NCBI GenBank assembly: GCA_009760855.2
Contig: WPIO01000062.1
Coordinates: 1,272,001 to 1,336,000 of the forward strand
Reading direction: 5' to 3'
Length of the DNA: 64,000 nt
From: Cristatella mucedo
Taxonomy: Eukaryota > Bryozoa > Phylactolaemata > Cristatellidae
A program made the position numbers and the translations under genes. The notes beneath the pieces were generated by a model. It was given only the letters and a program-made list of their open reading frames with translations. It did no database searches and was not told the DNA's origin. Within the stretch, counting starts at the first letter, position 1, and the number at the start of each line of letters is the position of its first letter. This document shows, in pieces, positions 54,378 to 64,000 of this stretch.

Positions 54378-56185
54378 TTCCCCCAAAAATTAGACCAGGT
54401 CTATAATTAAGTTATGCTGGAAAAGACGTATTAGGGCTTATTTTCAGGGGATGTCTTTATTTTTTCATTACAGCAATCTACATTTGTTCAATAATTCATT
54501 TGCAGGTATCTACATATATTCGTGCACAAAAATTGACATCTATTCAAATATAGGCAAGTAATCTTCTTCTGGAACATCATCGTAAATCTCCAAACCCGAA
54601 TTCCGGCCCATAAAACTAAAGGCCCTAATCTCTCATGTTCAGCAATAGAGCTGTTCTTAAATGAGCACTTCTTGTCCATGAAGCCTGCTTGTAGTGCAAT
54701 GGCAACACAGATAGTGGTTTTATCCTAGGAATTCTGTACTAAAATCATGACCACGCATGCTACGCCTCACTAAGTTTTTAAGCTTATTTCTCTTCATTTT
54801 GTTATCAATTTAGTCACTAGTTTTCATTCTCGAATGGTCCTCTAATCACCTGTTTATTGAATATCAAGGGTTTTGAAATAGACAGTCATCCCTGTGGAAT
54901 CTTTATTTGATCTAGTCTTCTTTCTGCAAGGAGGTTCTTCTTTTCTTTAGCAAGGTGAATGCTGGCAGAATCACCGACTAGCAGGTCTCGGACTATGTTG
55001 CAAAACAAGTAGTGCCATTAAATCGACTCACTTCTTTATAACTGTTAGGGTGTACTGGGTTTATTCGGTTTCAAGAGCATGAATGCCCGAACTACGTTCA
55101 ATCTGAACTTCGCTGCCCTTAGGATTTGAGGTGGGGTTTTCTTTCTATCCAGACGAATTGCCAAAATCCCGTGAGCACAGGCACTTCCGTAACCTGTGGA
55201 CAGAGTGTAGATTGTTGAGGCATCCCTCTTAAACGGTATTGTCGATCGTTTTAGACATAGTTTGTATCGATGAAGAAAGCCATCCAGCCAGTCTTGCAAT
55301 TGTTTTTAATTCTTCTGAGGATATTTCAAATTGTGATGCCATTGCAAGGGCAAATGCTTGAGTCCTCATCCCTTTGCAAAACCAGAGCCTTTGCTCTCCT
55401 CTCTCCTATCCTGCTAGCAATTCATTCACAAATGATTTCACCCAGCTCAGGAAATAATGTTTGCCGACCTGGTCTACATTGGCCCTTCTTAGCATTTCCC
55501 TCGTCCAACTGGACCATTGGGAGGTTCAACTTTTTTTGCTTTGCAGAATGCTGTGAGACCCATCGGGCCGGGAGTCCTCCACAATTACTGCCTTCTACTC
55601 GATGTAATTGCTCTTTCTTTTTTCACTCATTTTGTCTAGTGACCAACATATTATGGTATGAAGCAGCAATAAAATCTTCAATGTTAATTGAAGACTTAAG
55701 AGTCCAGAATGGCAAGCAAATGATGAAATTTTAAGAATTCTTGTATACATACATCATATAAATAAATCAGTACATAAATCAACGGTGGAGGTGATTAATA
55801 TATACCTTGTTTGCTTTCTCTTTCGTAATTGGCTAGGTTTTGTTATTGCATGTGTATTTCAGTTCGTTTTGAAATAGTGCCCATGAAAGTCATTGAGTAC
55901 AGTGTGATTCATAAAATGCATAAATACTGGTATATCAAGTTTTAATCAAATATGTCAAGTTTTTGAGTGTTCTTAATACTATTGTGGCTTTTAAAAAGTT
56001 CCATGTTGATTGCTCCATTTGTTTTCTATCTATGCACGTCTTTATGCAAATGGCAGGTGAAATAATCCGGATTGCTCGAATCTCCTTTAACAAGGGGCTT
56101 ATTTTATGTGCAGGGTTTATAAATACGAGCATCCTAAAAATCATGTTAGGGTCTATTTCCGGTTAGGTCTTATTTTTTGGGGAAA
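54378..56185 (-). mobile_element. Pogo/Tigger-like DNA transposon, decayed, 1.8 kb
   Basis: Both ends carry an imperfect inverted repeat: ttcccccaaaaattagacc at the left, and the reverse of ggtcttattttttggggaaa at the right. They are flanked by TA on each side (54376-54377 and 56186-56187), the duplication of Tc1/mariner-pogo elements. Subterminal tagggcttattttcaggg also fits. The reverse strand inside has remnants of a CENP-B/pogo-type DNA-binding region (LDGFLHRYKLCLKRSTIPFK) with many stops. The family name is from pattern only. Confidence 0.6.
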
Positions 56186-58527
56186 TAAAGTAGTCTGTGT
56201 TGGGAGACTGAAATCTCAATATCAGCAGTGGGCCTGCCTGGGACCGAGATTTCGATGTTGCCTCGGTCAATTCAAATGTTTTGAGAGAAGTTATAGCATT
56301 TCAGGATAGCTTCCAGATAGTTCTATCTAGTGCTACTCACATGATCGAGATATTGCTGCATCCTGGTTGATAATGGTGTCACAGTTTCGCTGGGCTCCCA
56401 AACTCACTCGCTGGCCTTCTGTAGGCTTTTGCTGAAGTGGTTAGTGCTTACTTTTCCAATCAATTAATGCTTGCCAATAGCTTGTTAGATCTACAGGAAT
56501 AGATCCGGGCTGATGACGTATAACCGACCCTCTAATCTGCTGGCAGGACTGCTGCCTCCTGATGATGTAGCCTCATGTGACACCGATGCTGGTGCTGGGG
56601 TTTTTTCCTTCTGGCAGTAGGCCGTGTATATTGTGCAATAGGATTCCCATCTGAAGCTGTGAAAAATCCGACGAAACTGCTTGTTATTCGAAGTCGCTTG
56701 GTGAAAAGGGTGAGTTTTGAGTTTCTCTATATAGTTTTCTCTATCTTTCGTATTTCTTTCTAGTTTCTCTAGTGAGTTTCTCAATGTTCCAGAATTTGTC
56801 ATACAAGCCAACTAAATCGTACTTGAATGGCTGAACGAAGCCGGAAATGAATGCATGTCGACTTTATCCAGCCTGGCTTGCATGTTGAACTGTTAAGACT
56901 TTGTCCGAGCAGACAAATCCGGAATAGATGTGCACTGGTGAGCTTTGTTCTGCTTTAGCAAGGATCGTTGCAAGCAATGGGAAATCACAGTGACCAGGTA
57001 CATTTAGCTTCAATCGAGGGCATGTAAGCGTGGAATATACCCTGAATGTTCTGCATAACTAGTGATGTGGTAAAGGTAATCAGAAGTAGAATCGTGCCAG
57101 GAACATTAGTCCTTGATAGTCGCTCAGCAGCTGTTCCCGTTGAAGTGGCTGTGGGTGCCGAAGTGATAGGTAGACGGCACCGAGGCACCTTACCCTAATC
57201 GTTTTGGGCAGCTCTGGCATCTTCCGAAGCCGAGAGAGGAGATGGAAAAAGTGTGTCACCATCACTGCCGGTCTAACGTCCGAGTCCAACTGAGCACTGT
57301 CCCGGTGAGAGCCCGCAGACTGAGAGCCCGCAGACTTGCGCACAGCCACGGTGCAGCTTTAGCGCTCGGCAGTCCAGAGGGATCGCCCACCATCATCCTC
57401 GTGCCCCCCAAGGGCCTCACTGCTGAGTCTCTGGCTATACTTGCCATTCGCGCTGCCTCTGCCCACTGATCGCCTGGCTTTTAAATAACAGCCAGCGCTG
57501 CTCGTACGTTACAAGGGTGCGAGCAAAAGCACCCATGGGATGAGCGGCTGGTCTAGCCAGAACCGAGCAGCCGTAGACTGAAACTTCTGTCAGACCACCT
57601 CAGCCAACTGCCTCTGATGTTCGTGAAGCTTATCGATGCTGGTGGCCAACTTTCTTTAATGATCTTGCTAGTTTAAATGATGATCATGTAAACGCTTGAC
57701 CGTGTAAATAAGGCTCTGCTGTTTTGCACAAATAGTGGGTAATATTAATTGCATAACCTCCTATAGCATGCACTAACAAAAAATCCTCAAATTCAAAATG
57801 GCTGCAACTGCTGCGGCTTACTCCTTTTGGGCAATGAGAGAATTTTCCACGATTCCAGGCATCCTAAAGTTACATGCTGCATGCGAAAATATTTATTAAC
57901 GGCCCACTAATGTGTGTGTGTGTGTGTGTGCGTGCGCATGCATGCTTTGCTTGCATGCATATATTGTGTCAACTTCCGATACGGTGACTGGCTGAGCCAC
58001 TGCATCAGCACCACCAGCAATGTGCTATGGGTTGTTATCGTGATGCCAATTTACGTGCTGGTTCATAATACTTTAGATCTGATGCAGACCTCCAACACCG
58101 TTTGAGGCAAAGTGGCCCTTCAACCATCACCAATTTGCCAACGAACGAACTTCACGGTAGGTTGAAGGCAGTCGTGCCGGCATCTTATCTTTCCTCCGGC
58201 TAATCTGCATGCATTTCTGTCCTTGACCAAGTATCGTGATCAACAACTCACCATTTCGTAAACGAGTAAATAGGCGGTCCCATATCCAGCAGACATGATC
58301 GTTGGCCTTGTGAAAGCCTACTGCTCTATCATAGTTTGTAAGCAGAGGCTTGCATTTTCCTACTTGGCAGAAGATTCACTCAAGGCAAGCCACCTACTTA
58401 CTGTATCTTTACCAATATCGATCCCTGTTGCATATTTATATGACCGTGAAAGGTCTTCAAGTGTGTCAGTTTAATACTGAATGTGCCACCATCTTAATGA
58501 GTCGTTCATGGTATCGGTATCATGCAT
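56186..58527. other. Non-coding region, nothing firm
   Basis: A short TG run lies at 57911-57929. Some open frames near 57100-57470 have no recognisable domain. No repeat family was identified with confidence. Confidence 0.4.
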
Positions 58528-59135
58528 GGTAATAATAATAATAATATTGCACTTGATAAAGCGCCCTCATCTCTTTCTAGGCGCTTTACATTTGCTGCAA
58601 AGTGATACGCAATAGAATAGTAAGTAAAATCATGCTTGAAAAACAAACAAAATGGATAACATGGTTAGGGGTTACATGCACTAGGTCAGCATGCAAATGT
58701 GGTTAGTGGCAGCATGAACAGTGTCAGCACGCATAAGCACATCGAGGACGAATCACAAGGACGCACTAAATGCTGTCCTAAATAGGTATGTTTTTAAGTT
58801 TCTTTTAAATGTGGTCAGGTCGGGGGATGTTCTGATGCAGGTCGGGAGGGAGTTCCAGGCTGTGGGAGCATACGAGCTAAATGCACGGTCTCCAAAGGAT
58901 TTAAGGTTTGTACGAGGTATTTCTAGACTGTTGGATTCCGAAAAGCGAGTGGTACGATGCTTTGCCTGATGGGGTAGTATATCTGAAAGATAGGCTGGAG
59001 CCATAGAATGAAGAGACCTAAAAGTGAGCGACAAAACCTTGAAGTCAATCCGTTGCTTGACTGGTAACCAGTGCAGGTCGGCGAGAAGTGGAGTACAGGG
59101 GTGTATGGTATCGGTTTGCACTGCCGACTAGGTCC
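58528..59135 (-). mobile_element. LINE 3' portion (same family as 24410)
   Basis: The reverse strand is open for 122 codons: LLADLHWLPVKQRIDFKVLS, PRTNLKSFGDRAFSSYAPTA and SPDLTTFKRNLKTYLF. It is followed by the family tail (gcgctttacatttgctgcaa) and an aat run at 58528-58545. The best-preserved copy in the window. Confidence 0.82.
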
Positions 59136-60199
59136 AGCCGCCTAGAGCATCGAACCTGTAGGCAGTATGTTTGTTGATAGTATAGCACACAGCCGATTTG
59201 TTAATTGCAAGATTTCGTCCAACCCCATGATTGCAATGGTCTTGTTGATGCAGCATCCTTATAACGTGGCCACTACAGGGTCTCCCGTCGGTTTGTTGCT
59301 AGATGTGGCCGATCCAGAAGTGATATTGAAGACCGAATAGACATAAATGTTATGCCTATGCCACACAGTAGTGTGTGCAGCTATAATAATAATATATCAT
59401 GTGCATAGCGCCCTGCGAGAACTTAATCTCTACACAGGTGCTTTGCAACTCGCTAAAATCTGCTGAAACCAGGAAATGGCATGAGAGCAATAACAAGGAT
59501 TGGTGACATGCTCGGTATTAAGCATGCAAAATCAAGCAGTTATTATGCTTAGGCCAGCATGCTAAAGCAAAGATGACGACACTCGTGGCCAATGGTTAGT
59601 AAGAAAAAGTCTGGGTGGTAACACACACTGAATCATGCACAGGGGGGGAGCAAAGCACATCTTAACCAAAAAAAACAAGCTCACTGGGGCGAAGAGAAAG
59701 CTGATCGGGGCGGACGTATTTGGCTATGGCTTAAAAGATTTAAGGTCATTGCAGGTAGTGACTTAAGCTATAACTGGTGCAGGTTGAAGCTGCAAATGTT
59801 TGAAAACTCAGAAAGATTGCATTACCTTTAAAAATTGTGTATCTTCCGGCTAAAATGGTCAGGCTTATAGCGTTGTTTTAAAATAAACTTTTAGGAAGAA
59901 CTGCTCAAGAGGATGCTCTGCTGTTATTTTTGTTGTTGGAAGTTGTTTTGGAGCAAGGTGCACTATCGCAAAGCTGCGGGCACATCAACAGAGGTGAAAT
60001 AATCCTTACACATATACCGTGTTCATGAGTTACTCCAGTCCAATTGCTGCAGCAGCTGCACATGCAAGAACAGATGTTACATTACCACTATTCATATTAG
60101 GTTGAACAGCTACTATTTGGACGAATACCAAATAGCTATTTGGCCCACTATTTGGTCCCGAAGCAAAGGTGAATCAAATGTTCAGTACAGTCCAAATAA
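59136..60199. other. Non-coding repeat-poor stretch
   Basis: A LINE-tail-like scrap is at 59380-59450 (catagcgccctgcgagaact). Nothing else was recognised. Confidence 0.4.
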
Positions 60200-61080
60200 T
60201 ATTTAATCAGTTATGTAGCACTCCAGTGGAACTAAATCTAAGGAAACTAAACTTTCATGCACTTTATATTTTGCAAAGGAACGTGCCATTTGGTTATTAC
60301 TCATCTCAGCAGGCATAAGCACGAAAAAGACAGTTCCTACGGGCGGAGCAAGTGCTGTGAGAAACATCTTGGGTTTTAGCATCTTTTAAATGTCGTCAAG
60401 TCAGGAAACGGTGTAATTGCAGTCAGTAGTGAGTTCCAGACTTTGGCTGCATAGGAACTTTAAGCGTGGTCTTCAAATGATTAATTATGAGTCAGAAGCA
60501 CAGCTGAACGGAACGATTGAGGCAGTAGAGCGATGTGATACTGTGCATAGCCTGATTGGAATGTTGTTCGGATATGTAGGTAGGCCAGAGCTAGAGAATG
60601 GAGAGATCGAAGAGTGAATTGCGGAACCTGCAGTCAATGGACTGCTTGATTAGGAGCCAGTGCAGGTCGGTGAGGAGTGCTTAATGTGGCAACTCCGAAG
60701 TTCACGACAGCCAAGCTAAGTTTACACCAACTGTAGGTACTTTATTGCACAGTAAAAAGGCCTTTTTGAGAGATTGAGTTACGAAAGTCAAAACGGGATG
60801 TCATAGACGTTTAAACCGGCGTGGCTTCTGTATCCTGTCTAGGCAGGCCCAAATTTCCCAACGGTAAGTAGCTAAAGAAAGTTGGGCTGACTTGATTATT
60901 GATCTGATGTGGTTGTTTAGTTCAATTCCTCTTTGGAACAAGACGGCAAGATTGCATGCATGTGCAGCAGCAGATACATTTGCCAATCACGTTTTAAGGG
61001 TTGTTTCCTAATGTCTGAACGGACGACACTAGGTTTGCCTATAACTATCACAAAGTATCATCATTCAGTTTAAGAAAGTT
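60200..61080 (-). mobile_element. Decayed LINE copy
   Basis: The reverse strand at 60801-60986 reads NHIRSIIKSAQLSLATYRWE and IWACLDRIQKP, matching the RT copy at 24410. At 60640-60680 gccagtgcaggtcggtgagg marks the LHWLP region. Confidence 0.65.
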
Positions 61081-62559
61081 TGCTGCTATCCAAGTGCAAA
61101 TTTTAGCAATTCAATGCAATGTACACTCGAGTACAAAATGTTGTGAGGCTGCCTAAAATGGCCCCCTTGCCCAAAGAGTTCAGATTCTGACATAAAAACT
61201 TTGTTGCAACCTGCTGTAATCGTGTGAAGTATACTTGTCCGAGCCCCTCCGACGTACAGCAAGCTAAGCCATCGCAAACATCTGGCCTTTCTAGGCTTCC
61301 CATGAAAACAGCAATTCTAAAGATGTGATACGACTCACCTGAGCTCTGCGCTTTCTATCCACTTTGCCCAAAGAGCCAGTAAATGTGATTCAGGTCGGAA
61401 GATCGACTTAGCCACCAAGTTAACCCAATGACCCTTAACTAAATTCAGCAATGGTGCTGGAAAAATATTGAACACCCATAAACAGGCTCATTGTTCTGTT
61501 TGAGGGGAAAAAAACATTTCTGCATAGTCTCATTTCGCCAGGTACTGTACCGCTTTGGATAAAGTTAACAAAACTCTTCTGCCATGTGCCAGGTATCCCC
61601 TACGTAAGCAACCCCTGACAATGAACCCTTTGCCCCAAAGTTCTACTAATCGCAATTATCATGGAAGCCTTCATTGGGGCTACGATACATACATTTTTAG
61701 TCACCAAAACATGACAAAATCGCTCTCATCGCCCCATTCGATTTTGCTCCAGTCTTTGTAGGTCCGGTGTGCTCTTGCCCCTGCCCACTCCAAACACGCC
61801 ACTTAATGCTTGACAAGATGAACTGGCTTCGTGTTTGCGCTCCGAGCAAGCATACCTTGATTGTCTGTCTATTCGAGGCCTAATCGTATCCCTACCAACT
61901 AGCTTCCCAGTAGCAGCATGTCGGGTTTGAGTGTGAACCCTAGCAGGAGTGAAACGATGCCCAAAGGGTCACTCTTTATCGGTCCATCCCAGCAGGTATA
62001 GTGACATTTAGGCGGCCGGGTCCCTTTGCATTATGGATGATACCGGTCGCAGCCATCCTTTTCACATTGTATCTTACCGAAGTCACGCCAGATCGAAATT
62101 ATATAGCGATTGTAACGTTGTCAAGTCCCATTTAGCACAAAGCCCACATTTTAACCTTTGCAAAGACAGTCAATTAGATAGTCTTAGGCATGCCGGTTGT
62201 CAGAAGTGTGAGGCTAGCTAGGAAAGGAACATAGCCGGTGCACTGCTATTTTTATAGTACTTCGCACGTTCAAGTACGTCCAAAAAGGACAATATAGTCG
62301 GTTTCAATGCAACTTAAAATGGGCGAGTGTGCCAATTTTAAATGAATTTTTTTTTAATGTCCAAGACTGTATCTCGTTATTTTTCTGAAGTATACTCCGG
62401 TTGATGAAACACGCCATCGTGAAAGGCATTATACTATTTGGACACACTCGTTATTCGTGCTTCGGTGAAATGTTTCACAGTCAATTGCCTACTTCTGCTC
62501 ATAAATAAGGGGTCACTGATACTGTTTGCTTGTTTGTTTAACTGTTTGCGCTTGACTGT
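61081..62559. other. Non-coding stretch, nothing recognised
   Basis: Only short spurious open frames. No domain, repeat family or splice-supported exon was seen. Confidence 0.35.
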
Positions 62560-62900
<341 letters not shown>

Positions 62901-63063
62901 GTGGTGTGCTGATCTGCTGGATGAGCCGTGACCACCACACGACAAAAATGATCGGATAGCTACTATTCGAACCGAGACCTATACATATCCGTCAGACAGA
63001 TCGTTGTTGCAAGAGATTTACAAGAGTTCGACATGCTGCAAGGTAGTGAGGGAAAACATATAA

Positions 63064-63190
63064 TTCATGTGTATAGCACCCTAAGAGAACTTAATCTCTA
63101 TCCATGTGCCACAGGGCTCAAGCCCACGACTTCGGTCGTCAAATGCGAGCACTTCGAACCCCAGGACAAACCAGGGCAGAATCACGTGAC
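63064..63190 (-). mobile_element. SINE (family B) fragment
   Basis: catgtgtatagcaccctaag, agaacttaatctctatccat, gggctcaagcccacgacttc. Reverse orientation. Confidence 0.6.
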
Positions 63191-63344
63191 CGGTGCAGCA
63201 GTATGCCTGCCACCTGTGCTATAAAAAAAAAAGGAAGCCAAGGTCGTGCTTGGCGATTATATCGGCCAAAGAGAGAATATAAATTGGGAAAAGAAGTGGA
63301 CCTAGCAAACATCCCTGGTTTACCACCCTCAAATTGTTGTTGTT

Positions 63345-63500
63345 ATTGTAATTCATTTGTATGGCACCTTAGCAGAATCCAATCTCTATTAAGGCGCTTC
63401 GCATATGCCCACGGGGCTCGAGCTTACGACCTTGGTTATCAAATGCATTCATCTTGACCTTGGTCTGGGCGAGCACCTTAGCCACTGAGCCAAACCAGCG
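63345..63500 (-). mobile_element. tRNA-derived SINE (family B)
   Basis: ttgtatggcaccttagcaga, ggcgcttcgcatatgcccac, gggctcgagcttacgacctt and gggcgagcaccttagccac. Confidence 0.7.
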
Positions 63501-64000
63501 GCTTCTCGAATGACTGTTGCCCATTGACTTGAGTACTCTGAAAGCTCATCCTGAGATGTGATCAACAAATCATTGCATTGTAGTGCAAGTGATGCCCAGG
63601 CAAGATGACAAGCACAAGAAGGACTTCGTGATCAATTGTATTAAATACTGCCAAAAGATCTAGCAGAACTAGCAAAGACTTTTAAAGTCGGAATTCCTGA
63701 AAAGGTCATTATACACTCGCAACAGTGCTGATACCGTAGAGTGATCTCTTTCTTGCTAGAATTAAAGTTTTGATATGTTGAAGTTTAGCTAGTCTCTCCC
63801 CCCCACTCATTCTAATATCTTTACAGCAAATTCAGAAGAGAGACTGGGCAGAGGCTCCCTAATGCATAAGGGTAAAAAAAACAGAAAATTAGTCAAGGAA
63901 TCTATGTTTATGAGGGGGACTTTCAAAGTACAAGCATATTAGAAAGGCACTCCAAAGTTTTGATGGTTTCCACATTTGAGGAAAGTGTAAAAAAAATCAG

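Noticed and set aside
57080-57470. GC-rich overlapping open frames on both strands
   Set aside because: No domain, no splice support and overlapping frames on both strands. Probably chance openness.

Overview
The window is eukaryotic (invertebrate metazoan-like) nuclear DNA with one large DNA transposon/endogenous virus inserted in it. The two host genes I can reconstruct are metazoan in type, with GT-AG introns and matched exon phases. The flanks are rich in tRNA-derived SINEs, CR1/L2-like LINE fragments and (TG)n microsatellites. No species can be named from sequence alone.

Positions ~204-22607 hold a complete-length Polinton (Maverick, adintovirus-like) element. It has 221-bp terminal inverted repeats (204-424 and 22387-22607) flanked by the direct repeat aggca(t), a likely target-site duplication. 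It is visibly more AT-rich than the flanks. The gene set is canonical: a retrovirus-type integrase at the left end and a protein-primed family B DNA polymerase at the right end. Between them lie a double-jelly-roll major capsid protein, penton, packaging ATPase, adenain-like protease with a zinc-ribbon leader, a PLA2-like protein and a pX-like hydrophobic protein. Accessory genes are a YqaJ/lambda-exonuclease-type nuclease, an HNH-AP2 endonuclease, four fiber-like repeat proteins, a 2-TM SLATT-like protein and a tandem family of unknown paralogues (16.6-18.5 kb). Many genes start directly behind a TATATAGA(n)ATG motif.

The coding capacity is damaged. Capsid, penton, AT-hook and polymerase genes carry in-frame stops, and many genes shift frame at A or T runs. 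This is either an endogenised decaying copy or, for the homopolymer shifts, partly assembly error.

Right of the element, 23653-33823 (+) carries an RSRC1-like (SR-related protein 53) gene. Five exons are supported, a micro-exon is tentative, and at least one middle exon was not found. At 38625-51694 (-) a complete seven-exon TMEM185 orthologue can be read, 339 codons plus stop, with every splice phase consistent.

The remaining DNA (33.8-38.6 kb, 51.7-64 kb and the introns) is repeats: SINEs, LINE 3' ends, a 1.8-kb pogo/Tigger-like element with TA duplications at 54378-56185, and two long TG tracts. I saw no further convincing host gene there.
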